The notes: generated by a model from the letters alone, not told the origin. Shown: positions 33,242 through 43,568, numbered from the stretch's first letter. The stretch is 62,695 bases of DNA from Pelagibacteraceae bacterium AG-333-C14 (GCA_003282485.1 QBZD01000004.1:1-62695); one strand, 5' to 3'. Program-made: numbers and translations.

Positions 33242-34471
33242 TTACCTTGCGTATCTTCTTAAACCGTCTGGAGTATAGAAGCTAACAGCTTTCTCTTCAC
33301 CATTGTAGATTGATCCACGAGGCTGAACTGCAGGACCAAATAAGTTTGTTCCAACATAAGTTCTCGTTGCAAAGTCAAAAGTGTATTCACCTTGCACATT
33401 ACATGTAGTGTCTTCAAGACCTTCACCACCCATATTACCTTGGACAGTTGTTTGGTAACTTGCGCGCATTAAATCTTGATTGCCATCATACATGTCATGG
33501 TAAAGAAGCATTCCTGGATTACCATCCATATAGTAGAAAGTTCTTGATGCATATAGATGTCTTTGACCAGGTTTTAGTTGCGCGTGAACAATATGAACAT
33601 CCATTTCCTCAAAACGAACTACATCCGGATTTGGATGATTAGGAGTGAAAGTATTTTCAATTGTTGAGTCTGCAAGCATGTCGTTGTTGTTTGGAACAAT
33701 CATTTTTTTCATGCCTTCATAAGACCAGTCATATTTGTCTTGTGCTCCATTAAATCCACCATAAGAGTCAATTGTTTGGATACCACCACCTGCAGCTGTA
33801 AGAGAGTCATAAGAAATATCTGGCGCTCTTCTTACTCTACGTGTAGCTGGGCTGTATTGCCAAGCTTTACGAGGTTGCATGTAACTATCAATAAAGTCAT
33901 GCACGAGTGTCACTGTACCCGCGCTTCTTGGTGGGCCTAAGTTTTTCTGCATAAACAATGCAAAAATATTCTTGTCTGCATACATTGTTTTTGTGTTTGG
34001 ATTTATAGGGAAAGAAATTGTAGTTTCTTGTTGACCTGTAGTTATATTTCCATCAGCCGTTACACGAGCTGAAGTTTGTATTCTATCAACTGCACTAACT
34101 GAACCTGCAAACATTCTGTAATTCCATACAAAGTGTTGGGCATGGGAAGGATCAGGAAAAGGTATTTGTCCCATATTTGGAACCTCAAATCCCTCATTAT
34201 CGTTAATCATAGTACCATTTGATTCACTTATAGCCATTATGTCTGAGGCCATTGTGCAATTGCCACCTGATTCATATACATCCATACGGAAAGTTTCAGG
34301 GTACGCAGAAAACATATTCATCATACCAGGAGTTAACATGTTTGAATATTCCGATACATTATCTGCTGTAACAGAATATTTTATGTGTCCATCAGCAGAT
34401 GCAGATGATACTGAAAATGCCAAGACAGCAATCAGTGACACGATTAATTTTTTTATTTTCATGATATTCAT
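33242..34471 (-). CDS. DUF1329 outer-membrane-associated protein
   Basis: 409 aa with a signal peptide (KLIVSLIAVLAFSVSSASA). DUF1329 proteins have a LolB/lipoprotein-carrier-like fold and pair with DUF1302 proteins. Supporting segments are PSHAQHFVWNYRMFAGS, PRKAWQYSPATRRVRRAPDISYDS, YDWSYEGMKKMIVPNN, and the C-terminal ATRTYVGTNLFGP with FYTPDGLRRYAR. An AAAGGA ribosome binding site precedes the first of two close ATGs. It lies 17 nt after the DUF1302 gene. A role in handling hydrophobic molecules at the outer membrane is inferred from family context. Confidence 0.88.
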   Translation of the reverse strand: MNIMKIKKLIVSLIAVLAFSVSSASADGHIKYSVTADNVSEYSNMLTPGMMNMFSAYPETFRMDVYESGGNCTMASDIMAISESNGTMINDNEGFEVPNMGQIPFPDPSHAQHFVWNYRMFAGSVSAVDRIQTSARVTADGNITTGQQETTISFPINPNTKTMYADKNIFALFMQKNLGPPRSAGTVTLVHDFIDSYMQPRKAWQYSPATRRVRRAPDISYDSLTAAGGGIQTIDSYGGFNGAQDKYDWSYEGMKKMIVPNNNDMLADSTIENTFTPNHPNPDVVRFEEMDVHIVHAQLKPGQRHLYASRTFYYMDGNPGMLLYHDMYDGNQDLMRASYQTTVQGNMGGEGLEDTTCNVQGEYTFDFATRTYVGTNLFGPAVQPRGSIYNGEEKAVSFYTPDGLRRYAR

Positions 34472-34488
34472 TTTATCCTTTCCCTAAA

Positions 34489-37203
34489 TTAAAATGCATA
34501 TGAGAAGTTTGCAGAGACATAGTCCTTATCAGTACTAGAGTTGACTAATTCGTCCCCCATCTCCATTTGGTAACTAATACTTGTAGTCATGCCCCCATTA
34601 GTGAATCTTGCAGTTGCTGAAGCACTCATTCTGTCTTCAACGAATCCACCTAATGATGAAGGAGCGTTACCAGAGAAGTCATGGTTGAACCCAAAGGAAG
34701 GACTAAATGACCACGCTGAGTTGTTAAAGTTGTTATATGTCAACGATCCACGGATTTTATATGCCATAGCATTTTTATCTGGACCTGCAGCTTGTTCACA
34801 GTAGTCATCACCAAACAATCCATTTGATTGAATTGTTAAAGCGTAGTTTCCAAGATAGTTGTTATTACAACCATTTCGGTATACATCATGAGCGCCTTGG
34901 AATTGACCAGATGCGACAACACCTTGAGCATAATTAAGATCTGGAACACCAACATAACCAAAATCGACTAATAATGTTGCGCCATCAGCACCAGCATTTG
35001 CAACAAAAGGTTCTGAAGCGGTAAATGTTTTAACAAAGTTAGCAGTTACTGACCACGCGTCAAATTCTGCTGTTCCGTCACAAACACTGTAACCAGACAT
35101 TGCTAATGATGAAGTGCCAGTAGCTGAACTTATGTCACAATTAGGTGCAGCAGACCATTTTGTAGAATTAACTGCAGGCATCAAAGCTGAAACAGCCAGA
35201 GCCGCAACTGTACTTTGAACAGCAGTACCATAAGTACTATCGATCAAATTCATCGTTAGGTCACTAGGTGCAATTTGCATTGGAAAGTCAGGTCTGAAAG
35301 CAACTTCACCTGCAACTGCCCAACCGTTGATTGTTGTAGATGCAGAGGCACCAAATGTTTCAATATCCTCTGGGTAGTAAAGTTGATATCTACCAGCGTT
35401 TGCAAAAGATAACGTTGAGATCGCACCAAGAGTAGCACCTTGAATTCCAGCAATAGTTGCACCTGCATAGAGTGCGTTACCTGACTCAGTGGCAAACGCT
35501 TGAAATTTATAACAACGTGATGGATCATGTAAGTGAGTTGGTGCACTTGCATTTAACGCAGCAGTTCCTGCACCACCCATCCAAGCTCCTGTAGTCGAAT
35601 TAGCTAAAAAACAAACAGAAGGGCCAGTTGCAATTGTTGCAATTGCTCGTTCTGTGGCAGTTACAGTACCATTTGTATGATCCAATTGAGCAAGTCCATT
35701 TGGAGCAGCAGTAACTAAATTGTTTAACATTGCAAACATATCAGTTGCGTATCCATCAGTGATTGCCAACATTCTAATTCTCGGCGAATTACTGTGAGAA
35801 TTATTATAATAGAGTCCCCAATCAACACCTTGACCAATATTATCAGCATATCCAGTCAGATTTAAACCGAACTGCCCACTGTCCTTAGCAAGAGTGTCCG
35901 GAGCTCTTCTTATATATAGAAGACCCGGCATGTCACCTTGACCTGGGTATTGAGAATAAAGACGCGTAAATGCATCTCTCACAGTTGTAGTTGTTTGGGT
36001 CGTGTTAGCGCTAGAAGCATGTCCAGCCATTAAATCGTATTGACCATCTAAACTAGCATTAGATGCTACACCTTGGAATACAGCCGGAATACTTCCAGCT
36101 ACGCCAGCTTGAACAGCAAGACCATTGGAAGCATATCCTGAACCAAAGTACGTATCTTGTATATCATGGAAAATAGACCATCCATCTTCATTTTCACCCC
36201 AAAGGTGATCTGCATTGGATGAGTCACATAATCCATCATCACTCGCGAGGTCAGATAAATCTGAAACTGATACACCTTTAATACACTCAGAAACATCAAA
36301 ATAGTTACTATCAATTGGTAATGTTGCATTTTCATTTACATTGGCTGCACTGATGATGCCGGTTCTATTACCAACACCTACAAGATCACTACCAAAAAAT
36401 GTACCCGCTGCATCTAACTCAACTTCTTTTTGTTCAAGTTGATAGTAAGCATCTAAGGTTACACCACCATCAAGATACATTGAAGCACCAACCATAGCTT
36501 GTGGCAGAAGAGCATCTTTTAATTGAGCGCCAGGTGATCGTAGTATCGGGAGAGAAACAGAATTAACTACGTTTACACCAATAGGAAACAATGCAGAAGC
36601 ACCTTGACTTTGAACATAACTACCAAGTGTTAAATCAACGTTTGAAGAGACTGGCGCTGATATATAGGCATTACCTAGTTTAAAATCATTTTCCAAATGT
36701 TCTTCGGCTTGGCTTGAAAGAGTCTTAAACGCTACATCGTTAATATCTATTAATGGGTTAACCATAGCAACACCAGAAAGAGATAAACTTACACCGTTCG
36801 CATTACTTCCAATAAAGCTAATTGATAGTGTTTGACCAGCATCAATTACATCACCTTGTTGAAAATTCAATCTTCCATCATCACTTGCAACAGATCCAAT
36901 GCTTATTTCTCTACCAGTGGTAGTTGCGGCAACTCCATCTTCTCTTTTGTAGTTACATCCACCATTACCTTTATATGGTGAACCACCAACTAAAGCTTTC
37001 ATTGCGTCTGTTTGATCGTTAGCAGCACCACTGACCAACATACAATTGTTGTCTGAAGCTCTTACAGCAATACCGTGAGTTACAACTGTCGAAACGTTTC
37101 CATTAAAACCGCCAAGATTAACCTCTTGTGCATTTGATGGAGTGATACTCAAAGCTGCAAAAACTAGTGCAGATAAGAGTGACGTGATTGATTTATTTAA
37201 CAT
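34489..37203 (-). CDS. DUF1302 outer-membrane protein
   Basis: 904 aa with a signal peptide (LLSALVFAALSITPSNA). Large DUF1302-family protein predicted to form an outer-membrane barrel: the C terminus alternates (TSISYQMEMGDEL, DYVSANFSYAF) and ends in Phe. Family features are VNPLIDINDVAF near 145, GNAYISAPVSSNVDLTLGSYVQSQG near 190, and DQPLR-like QLKDALLPQAM. An unusually strong AGGGGGAG ribosome binding site lies just before the ATG, which suggests high expression. It is longer than the roughly 600-aa relatives I recall; the extra is Ala/Ser/Thr-rich. Substrate unknown. Confidence 0.85.
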   Translation of the reverse strand: MLNKSITSLLSALVFAALSITPSNAQEVNLGGFNGNVSTVVTHGIAVRASDNNCMLVSGAANDQTDAMKALVGGSPYKGNGGCNYKREDGVAATTTGREISIGSVASDDGRLNFQQGDVIDAGQTLSISFIGSNANGVSLSLSGVAMVNPLIDINDVAFKTLSSQAEEHLENDFKLGNAYISAPVSSNVDLTLGSYVQSQGASALFPIGVNVVNSVSLPILRSPGAQLKDALLPQAMVGASMYLDGGVTLDAYYQLEQKEVELDAAGTFFGSDLVGVGNRTGIISAANVNENATLPIDSNYFDVSECIKGVSVSDLSDLASDDGLCDSSNADHLWGENEDGWSIFHDIQDTYFGSGYASNGLAVQAGVAGSIPAVFQGVASNASLDGQYDLMAGHASSANTTQTTTTVRDAFTRLYSQYPGQGDMPGLLYIRRAPDTLAKDSGQFGLNLTGYADNIGQGVDWGLYYNNSHSNSPRIRMLAITDGYATDMFAMLNNLVTAAPNGLAQLDHTNGTVTATERAIATIATGPSVCFLANSTTGAWMGGAGTAALNASAPTHLHDPSRCYKFQAFATESGNALYAGATIAGIQGATLGAISTLSFANAGRYQLYYPEDIETFGASASTTINGWAVAGEVAFRPDFPMQIAPSDLTMNLIDSTYGTAVQSTVAALAVSALMPAVNSTKWSAAPNCDISSATGTSSLAMSGYSVCDGTAEFDAWSVTANFVKTFTASEPFVANAGADGATLLVDFGYVGVPDLNYAQGVVASGQFQGAHDVYRNGCNNNYLGNYALTIQSNGLFGDDYCEQAAGPDKNAMAYKIRGSLTYNNFNNSAWSFSPSFGFNHDFSGNAPSSLGGFVEDRMSASATARFTNGGMTTSISYQMEMGDELVNSSTDKDYVSANFSYAF

Positions 37204-37233
37204 TTAGTCTCCCCCTAAAATATAAAACTATTC

Positions 37234-37251
37234 GTTAGCATGATAACTAAC
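37234..37251. promoter_or_regulatory. Small dyad upstream of the DUF1302 gene
   Basis: GTTAGCATGATAACTAAC pairs GTTAG with CTAAC over an 8-nt centre, about 30 nt upstream of the DUF1302 ATG. It would lie in the 5' untranslated region or be an operator. The stem is only 5 bp, so this is a weak candidate. Confidence 0.2.
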
Positions 37252-37377
37252 AAATTTCTGCCATTGAACTGAAAAAAACAACTTTAGTCAAGCAATTAAA
37301 GGTGCTTTTATAAAAGTATAATTTTTATTTATAGAACACTAAATTCGCGCTTAATCATTGTAATTTAATGATATTTA

Positions 37378-38091
37378 TTACTTTAGCTTCAAATTCTTAA
37401 TTAAGCCAAGGACTGATTGTTCAGACGGATTAAGAGAATAATGAACATTATAGCCAATTTTTTCAGCATATTCCCCAACACGCTGGCTGACACATATGTA
37501 ATTTATTTTTTTCAGAGAGGATTTTGAAACCTTTTCTAATTTGCAGAGCTCAAGAAAAACCATAAGTGAATACTTAGAGAAAAATACAACGGCAGAAAAT
37601 TTATTAATCTTTAAGTAATTTATAACTGATTTTTTTAATTTTTTGACTTTGATCGTTTCATAGACCCTCACTAATGAAATTTTATATTTCATCTTTCGTA
37701 ACGATCTAACAAGTTCTTTATTGTACACATTAGAACATAAAAATTGCACATCACTTCTTTCATTTAATATGGACTTAGATTTATTGATTAAGTCTGTACT
37801 GTCTTTTGCGGAAATGAGTATTTTTTGACATCCCAATTGTTTGAGACGTTGAGTTGTTTTTTTTCCAATAACCATAAATTCGTTTTTTTTACAACTTTCT
37901 ATGGTTTTAGTTTTGACAAGATAATCTAGAGATCTTGGACTGGTAATAAGTATTACACGATTAAATAGAGAAACTTTTCTTTTAAAAATTTTAAATTTTG
38001 ATAGTTCTTGAATCTCAGAATTAATTTTTAATTTTTCTAATTTTTTTTGAAACTCTAAAGAGTTTTTTCTAGGGCGTGTAATTAAAATCAC
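37378..38091 (-). CDS. hemD: Uroporphyrinogen-III synthase
   Basis: Cyclises hydroxymethylbilane to uroporphyrinogen III. 237 aa. HemD is poorly conserved; support comes from LITRPRKNSLEFQKKLEKL at the start, VILITSPRSLDYLV, KKTTQRLKQLGC, AVVFFSKYSLMVFLELC and ICVSQRVGEYAEKIGYNVHYS near the end. The direct overlap of 23 nt with hemC is the classic hemC-hemD arrangement. It supplies heme made available to the ccm system. Confidence 0.88.
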   Translation of the reverse strand: MILITRPRKNSLEFQKKLEKLKINSEIQELSKFKIFKRKVSLFNRVILITSPRSLDYLVKTKTIESCKKNEFMVIGKKTTQRLKQLGCQKILISAKDSTDLINKSKSILNERSDVQFLCSNVYNKELVRSLRKMKYKISLVRVYETIKVKKLKKSVINYLKINKFSAVVFFSKYSLMVFLELCKLEKVSKSSLKKINYICVSQRVGEYAEKIGYNVHYSLNPSEQSVLGLIKNLKLK

Positions 38092-39034
38092 TTTTTAAAT
38101 TATCCAATTCATTTATTTTCGTTTGACCTAAAGCATTAATGATCTCCTTGCTGAGTTCATCACATAATTTTAAATAGTTTTCTTTTAAATCTTCCTCTGA
38201 TTTTTTAAAAATTTTATTTCCTTGATGATCAAACATTTCAAATTTAAGCGATATGTTATTTTCATTTATATTTGCATAAATTGACACAGGACTGTTGCAG
38301 TTTGCATTTATATTTTTTAAAACTCTTCTTTCAGCCATACATTCTGTTTGAGTTTTAAGATCATTAATGGGTGCTAATATTTTTTTTACTTCACTGCCTT
38401 TGAGGGCCTGCACACCAACAGCGCCCTGGCAAGCGGCTGGTAAAAATAAATTATGCTCTAATACTTCAGTGACTAAATGATCTAAATCTAATCGGACTAA
38501 TCCAGCGAGACTTAATATGACAGCGTCATATTCGTTATTTCTAAGTTTTTGAATGCGCGTATCGACATTGCCTCTCAGTAATTTGATTGATATATCTTTT
38601 CGTAAACTCAAAACTTGCGAACGTCGCCTTATAGAACTGGTGCCAATTACACTGCCCGCTGGTAAGTCCATAAAACTTTTTCCTGAATTAGTTATTAATG
38701 CGTCATTTGTTTTATGTCTTTGCATCCAACAAATAATATCAAGATCTGGATAAACATCCTGAGCGGGTACGTCTTTCATTGAATGTACGCCAATATCAAT
38801 TTTACCCGATATGATTTGTTCCTCAATTTCTTTGATAAAAAGACCTTTTCCACCAATTTGGTCTAATCGATGCGTATTATGGACATCTCCTGTTGTTTTG
38901 ATTGTCTTTATATCAAAGACTTCCTTATTCAAGTTTGGGTCTTGTTTGAGCAGTTCCTGAATCAAGAGATTAGTCTGAGATTTAGATAAGTTGCTGCTGC
39001 GAATCCCTACTACAATTTTCTGCGATTCAGACAT
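38069..39034 (-). CDS. hemC: Porphobilinogen deaminase (hydroxymethylbilane synthase)
   Basis: Polymerises four porphobilinogens on a dipyrromethane cofactor. 321 aa. VGIRSSNLSKSQTNLL is the N-terminal motif, GGKGLFIKEIEEQI, VHSMKDVPA, GTSSIRRRSQVL, LLRGNVDTRIQKL and LPAACQGAVGVQ follow. The cofactor cysteine is in NANCNSPVSIYA near residue 247. It is divergent from tsaD across a 91-nt spacer with an inverted repeat. Confidence 0.95.
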   Translation of the reverse strand: MSESQKIVVGIRSSNLSKSQTNLLIQELLKQDPNLNKEVFDIKTIKTTGDVHNTHRLDQIGGKGLFIKEIEEQIISGKIDIGVHSMKDVPAQDVYPDLDIICWMQRHKTNDALITNSGKSFMDLPAGSVIGTSSIRRRSQVLSLRKDISIKLLRGNVDTRIQKLRNNEYDAVILSLAGLVRLDLDHLVTEVLEHNLFLPAACQGAVGVQALKGSEVKKILAPINDLKTQTECMAERRVLKNINANCNSPVSIYANINENNISLKFEMFDHQGNKIFKKSEEDLKENYLKLCDELSKEIINALGQTKINELDNLKSDFNYTP

Positions 39035-39085
39035 ACATTATAATATCGAACATTTTCTACGTTAGGTTTATAATTAAAGATATAA

Positions 39086-39111
39086 CACTTAAAGTATACT
39101 TAATTTAAGTG
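39086..39111. promoter_or_regulatory. Inverted repeat between hemC and tsaD
   Basis: CACTTAAA at 39086 and TTTAAGTG at 39104-39111 form a perfect 8-bp dyad with a 10-nt centre. Within it AAGTATACTT is itself a palindrome. It lies in the divergent hemC/tsaD promoter region, about 15 nt before the tsaD ATG, and may be an operator. No regulator can be named. Confidence 0.3.
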
Positions 39112-39125
39112 GATTTTTATAAATT

Positions 39126-40208
39126 ATGACTATGAAAAAAATCAGGGTCCTTGGGATCGAGTCCAGTTGTGATGAAACATCAGTATCAGTTGTAGAGAAA
39201 ACAGGAGATAAGATTAAAGTCCTTTCAAACATTGTAAAATCTCAACTCGATGTTCATAAAGACTATGGAGGGGTTGTTCCAGAGCTCGCTGCAAGAGCTC
39301 ACTCAGACGTCATTCATAAATTAATTAAAATGGCTCTTGATCAGGCAAGCATTACATTCCGTAGCATTCATGCCATCGCTTCAACAGCGGGTCCTGGTTT
39401 ACTTGGCGGGTTGTTAGTCGGTGTTGTTGCTGGAAAAACTCTAGCTTCATCCCTCAAAAAACCATTCATCGCTGTCAATCACTTGGAAGGCCATGCCCTG
39501 TCTATTAAGCTCGAACAAAAGATTGAGTTTCCATATCTCTTACTTTTAGTTTCTGGTGGACATACTGAATTTACAATAATCAAAAAATTTAATAACTATA
39601 AACGCATCGGCACAACCATTGATGATGCCTTAGGCGAAGCGTTTGATAAAACTGCTCGTCTTTTAAAAATGGAATATCCAGGTGGACCCGAAATCGAAAA
39701 ATATGCCAAAGAAGGAGATGAAAATAAATTCAAGTTACCCTTACCCCTAATCAATGAAAAGAATTGTCACTTCTCTTTTGCTGGTCTCAAATCAGCGGTG
39801 GCTAATGTGGTAGCAGAAAATAAATGTACTGAAAAATTTAAAAAAGATATGTCAGCCTCTTTTCAAAAAACTATTAATGAAATTTTATCGACCAAAGCTC
39901 AACATGCCATTGAGCATTTTCAAAGAATCAATAAATCAAAAAAAACTACAAAAATTGTAGTTGCTGGAGGAGTGGCTGCAAACAAAAGTCTACGCAGCGC
40001 GCTCACAGAATTAGAGTCAACTCATCGATGTGAATTTTTATTTCCGTCCATAAAGTATTGTACTGATAATGGAGCGATGATCGCACTTGCAGGAATAGAA
40101 AGATATGAGCGAAACCTGTTTAACAAGCTAGATTTTGAACCAAAACCAAGATGGCCACTTGATAAAGATGCTTTATTCATGAAAGGAAAAAGAATCATTG
40201 GCGAATAA
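39126..40208 (+). CDS. tsaD: tRNA N6-adenosine threonylcarbamoyltransferase TsaD
   Basis: Transfers threonylcarbamoyl to A37 of ANN-decoding tRNAs, the substrate later modified by MtaB. 360 aa. VLGIESSCDETSVSVV, SQLDVHKDYGGVVPELAARAH (metal His) and NHLEGHALS (metal His), LLVSGGHTE and GTTIDDALGEAFDK are all present, and the C terminus has CTDNGAMIALAG. Two ATGs lie 6 nt apart at the start. The end overlaps gpsA. Confidence 0.97.
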   Translation: MTMKKIRVLGIESSCDETSVSVVEKTGDKIKVLSNIVKSQLDVHKDYGGVVPELAARAHSDVIHKLIKMALDQASITFRSIHAIASTAGPGLLGGLLVGVVAGKTLASSLKKPFIAVNHLEGHALSIKLEQKIEFPYLLLLVSGGHTEFTIIKKFNNYKRIGTTIDDALGEAFDKTARLLKMEYPGGPEIEKYAKEGDENKFKLPLPLINEKNCHFSFAGLKSAVANVVAENKCTEKFKKDMSASFQKTINEILSTKAQHAIEHFQRINKSKKTTKIVVAGGVAANKSLRSALTELESTHRCEFLFPSIKYCTDNGAMIALAGIERYERNLFNKLDFEPKPRWPLDKDALFMKGKRIIGE

Positions 40209-41196
40209 AAAAGAGTTTAAAATTGGAGTCATTGGAGCTGGTGCCTGGGGTACAGCGCTTGCCAATATATTGGCACAAAAACAAAATGTAAGTCTCTGGG
40301 CAAAAGAAAAAAGTGTCTATGAAAACATTAAAAAGTATAGAGAAAACAAGAGATTTCTTCCAAAAATTAAATTAAGCAAAAAAATAAATTGTACAACAGA
40401 AATCAATAATGTTTCTGAATGCGAGATATTATTTTTAGTGGTTCCTGTTCAATATCTCTCTGGTGTTCTGACTAAATTAAAAAATTCTTTAGACGAAAAA
40501 ACAATTTTTGTTTGCTGTTCAAAAGGACTAGAAATGAACAGCTTAAAATTACCAAGCCAAATTGTATCTTCAATATTTCCAAAAAATAAAATTGCAATTA
40601 TCTCAGGACCAAACTTTGCTGCGGAAATTGCAAAGGGATTACCTGCTGCTACAACTGTTGCATCCAAGCAAGAAGAAGTAGCAAAAAAAATTGCAACACT
40701 CATTAAATCACCAACACTACGACCTTATTTATCCAATGATATTATTGGATCACAAATTGCAGGTGCACTAAAAAATATATACGCCATAGCCAGTGGCATT
40801 GTTGTTGGAAAAAAATACGGTGAGAATGCAGTAGCCTCAATCATCTCAAGAAGCTTCGCCGAAATAACAACTGTTGCAAAATCAATGAATGCAAAAAAAA
40901 GTACACTCGCTGGTCTTTCAGGTATGGGCGATTTATTTCTTACATGTTCTTCTAAAGAATCCAGAAACTTTTCCCTCGGTATTGATTTGGCAAAAGGAAA
41001 AACATTAAATGAAATTATTCAAAAAAAATTTTCAATCGCAGAAGGCGTATTCACTGTTCGAGCATTAAAAAAACTTGCGGATAGAGAAAAATTAGATTTA
41101 CCCATTAATGAAGCTGTCTATAGAGTCTTGTACCGAAAAAAAAATATTGATCTTGCGATCCAAGAACTTTTAAATAGGCCCATAACGAAAGAATAA
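40198..41196 (+). CDS. gpsA: Glycerol-3-phosphate dehydrogenase [NAD(P)+]
   Basis: Reduces dihydroxyacetone phosphate to sn-glycerol-3-phosphate for phospholipid synthesis. 332 aa. GVIGAGAWGTALANILA is the NAD(P) site, CCSKGLEM, SGPNFAAEIAKGLPAATTVAS, the catalytic Lys in GALKNIYAIASG, and GLSGMGDLFLTC follow. The start is a TTG at 40198 overlapping the tsaD stop; no ATG gives the conserved N terminus, so TTG is needed. Confidence 0.96.
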   Translation: MANKKEFKIGVIGAGAWGTALANILAQKQNVSLWAKEKSVYENIKKYRENKRFLPKIKLSKKINCTTEINNVSECEILFLVVPVQYLSGVLTKLKNSLDEKTIFVCCSKGLEMNSLKLPSQIVSSIFPKNKIAIISGPNFAAEIAKGLPAATTVASKQEEVAKKIATLIKSPTLRPYLSNDIIGSQIAGALKNIYAIASGIVVGKKYGENAVASIISRSFAEITTVAKSMNAKKSTLAGLSGMGDLFLTCSSKESRNFSLGIDLAKGKTLNEIIQKKFSIAEGVFTVRALKKLADREKLDLPINEAVYRVLYRKKNIDLAIQELLNRPITKE

Positions 41197-41198
41197 AA

Positions 41199-41615
41199 AT
41201 GCAATATTGGTTAATGAAATCAGAACCTGAAACATGGTCCTGGGAACAGCAAGTCAAAGCTGGCGCCAAAGGTGAGGGCTGGGACGGAGTACGTAATTAT
41301 CAAGCATCTAATAACATGAAGAAAATGAAGAAGGGGGACCTTTGTTTTTTTTATCATTCAGTAAAAGAGCGTGATGTTGTGGGCATTGTTAAAGTTGTTA
41401 AAGAGTATCACCCTGATCCAACCGATAAGTCTGAACGTTTTGGTATGGTGAGCGTAAGCGCAGTGAAACCGCTAAAAAAAAGAGTAAATCTTACTCAAGT
41501 TAAAGATGACAAAAGACTTAATCATCTCGCATTAGTCAAACAATCGCGATTATCCGTAATGCCCATCGATAAGAAGTCCTGGACTATTATTTGCAATCTA
41601 GGTGGTATCAAATAA
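41199..41615 (+). CDS. EVE-domain protein
   Basis: 138 aa, a single EVE domain (PUA-like fold), related to human THYN1. MQYWLMKSEPETWSWEQQ, GWDGVRNYQASNNMKKMKKGDLCFFYHS, VGIVKVVKEYHPDPTD and SRLSVMPIDKKSWTII are characteristic. Such domains bind modified bases in DNA or RNA, so it may read a modified nucleotide; its target is unknown. Two nt after gpsA, in the tsaD-gpsA operon, a common alphaproteobacterial arrangement. Confidence 0.92.
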   Translation: MQYWLMKSEPETWSWEQQVKAGAKGEGWDGVRNYQASNNMKKMKKGDLCFFYHSVKERDVVGIVKVVKEYHPDPTDKSERFGMVSVSAVKPLKKRVNLTQVKDDKRLNHLALVKQSRLSVMPIDKKSWTIICNLGGIK

Positions 41616-41627
41616 GATATTTGGTCT

Positions 41628-43568
41628 ATGAGCGATAATGAAAAATTTGATGTCAGTGCCGATTGGTCTGCCAACGCCCAGATAAATCAAGATAAATATA
41701 ATGAGTGGTATAAAGAATCATTCAACAACAATGAAGATTTTTGGAACGAGCACGGCAAACGTATCGAATGGATGAAGCCGTATACAAAAGTGAAGGATGT
41801 TTCATTTAATAAAGATAACTTTTCAATCAAATGGTACGAGGATGGCGCACTTAATGCATCAGCCAATTGCATCGATAGACATTTAAAAGATAAAGGGGAT
41901 CAGACAGCCATCATTTGGGAAGGCGATGATCCAAAAGACTCAAAACACATTACTTATAATGAACTTCATAAAGAAGTTTCAAAATTATCTAATGGCATGA
42001 AATCCCTTGGTGTAAAAAAAGGTGACCGCGTAACCATCTATATGCCAATGATTCCTGAAGCAGCATACGCTATGCTTGCCTGCACACGCATTGGCGCTAT
42101 TCACTCAGTCGTGTTCGGTGGATTTTCTCCTGACTCACTTGCAGGACGCATCAGTGATTGTAAATCAGATATTGTGATAACGGCTGATGAAGGATTAAGG
42201 GGCGGCAAACCAATTCCATTAAAAAAGAATACAGACGATGCCATCAACATCTCAGGTGGTGTGAGACATTGTATTGTTGTCAAACGAACAGGTGGGGCAA
42301 TCGATTGGCATGAAGACCGTGATGTTTGGTATCACAAACTTTTAAGTGATGCTTCAGATGATTGTCCACCAGAAGAAATGAGTGCGGAGGATCCATTGTT
42401 TATTCTTTATACATCGGGCTCTACAGGAAAACCAAAAGGAGTGATGCACACTACTGGCGGTTACATGGTGTATGCGTCCATGACACATCAATATGTATTT
42501 GATTACAAACCAGGAGATGTTTATTGGTGCACGGCTGATGTCGGCTGGGTGACAGGTCACAGTTACATTGTATATGGACCACTCGCAAACGGTGCTGTTA
42601 CCGTGATGTTTGAAGGGGTACCTAATTATCCAAGTGCGTCTCGTTTCTGGGAAGTGGTTGATAAACACAAAGTAAATATTTTCTACACAGCGCCGACAGC
42701 TATTCGCGCACTCATGCGTGAAGGTGAAGGACCGGTAACAAAAACAAGTCGATCTTCTCTTAAATTACTTGGTACTGTTGGTGAGCCTATCAATCCAGAA
42801 GCCTGGATGTGGTATTATAATGTCATCGGTGAAAAAAAATGTCCCATCGTCGATACATGGTGGCAAACAGAAACAGGGGGCATCTTAATTTCACCTCTTC
42901 CTGGCGCTATTGCTCAAAAACCAGGATCAGCAACAAAGCCTTTCTTTGGTATTCAACCTGAGATCATGGATGCTGAAGGAAATATATTAGAAGGTGCTTG
43001 TGAAGGTTCTTTGTGTCTTGCAGATTCTTGGCCGGGTCAAATGAGAACGGTATACGGCGATCACAAAAGATTTATTGAAACTTATTTTTCACAATTTGAT
43101 GGAAAGTATTTCACAGGTGATGGATGCAAGCGGGATGAAGATGGCTACTATTGGATCACCGGCCGTGTTGATGATGTCATTAATGTATCCGGTCACCGTA
43201 TGGGAACAGCAGAAGTTGAATCTGCTTTAGTTGCTCATCCAAAAGTCAGTGAAGCCGCTGTTGTTGGTTATCCTCATGATATTAAAGGTCAGGGAATTTA
43301 TGCTTACGTAACTTTAAACGCGGGTGAAGAAACTTCTGATGAATTATATAAAGAGTTGGTTGCTTGGGTTCGAAAAGAAATTGGACCCATTGCATCACCC
43401 GATCTTATTCAATGGGCGCCCGGTCTTCCAAAAACTCGTTCTGGCAAAATCATGCGAAGAATTTTAAGAAAGATTGCAGAGAATGAATACAGCAATCTTG
43501 GCGATACATCTACTTTAGCCGAACCAGCAGTAGTCGATGATCTAATCGATAATCGAATGAACAAGTAA
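41628..43568 (+). CDS. acs: Acetyl-CoA synthetase
   Basis: ATP-dependent acetate activation to acetyl-CoA. 646 aa, full length. [18 protein letters not shown] is the P-loop-like AMP-binding motif. [63 protein letters not shown] and [15 protein letters not shown] follow; the last holds the lysine that is acetylated in homologs. Feeds acetate into the TCA cycle with AcnA. It lies 12 nt after the EVE gene. Confidence 0.97.
   Translation: MSDNEKFDVSADWSANAQINQDKYNEWYKESFNNNEDFWNEHGKRIEWMKPYTKVKDVSFNKDNFSIKWYEDGALNASANCIDRHLKDKGDQTAIIWEGDDPKDSKHITYNELHKEVSKLSNGMKSLGVKKGDRVTIYMPMIPEAAYAMLACTRIGAIHSVVFGGFSPDSLAGRISDCKSDIVITADEGLRGGKPIPLKKNTDDAINISGGVRHCIVVKRTGGAIDWHEDRDVWYHKLLSDASDDCPPEEMSAEDPLFILYTSGSTGKPKGVMHTTGGYMVYASMTHQYVFDYKPGDVYWCTADVGWVTGHSYIVYGPLANGAVTVMFEGVPNYPSASRFWEVVDKHKVNIFYTAPTAIRALMREGEGPVTKTSRSSLKLLGTVGEPINPEAWMWYYNVIGEKKCPIVDTWWQTETGGILISPLPGAIAQKPGSATKPFFGIQPEIMDAEGNILEGACEGSLCLADSWPGQMRTVYGDHKRFIETYFSQFDGKYFTGDGCKRDEDGYYWITGRVDDVINVSGHRMGTAEVESALVAHPKVSEAAVVGYPHDIKGQGIYAYVTLNAGEETSDELYKELVAWVRKEIGPIASPDLIQWAPGLPKTRSGKIMRRILRKIAENEYSNLGDTSTLAEPAVVDDLIDNRMNK

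Noticed and set aside
37355-37373. Terminator after hemD (ATCATT / AATGAT)
   Set aside because: Six AT-only base pairs without a T run; too weak to call.
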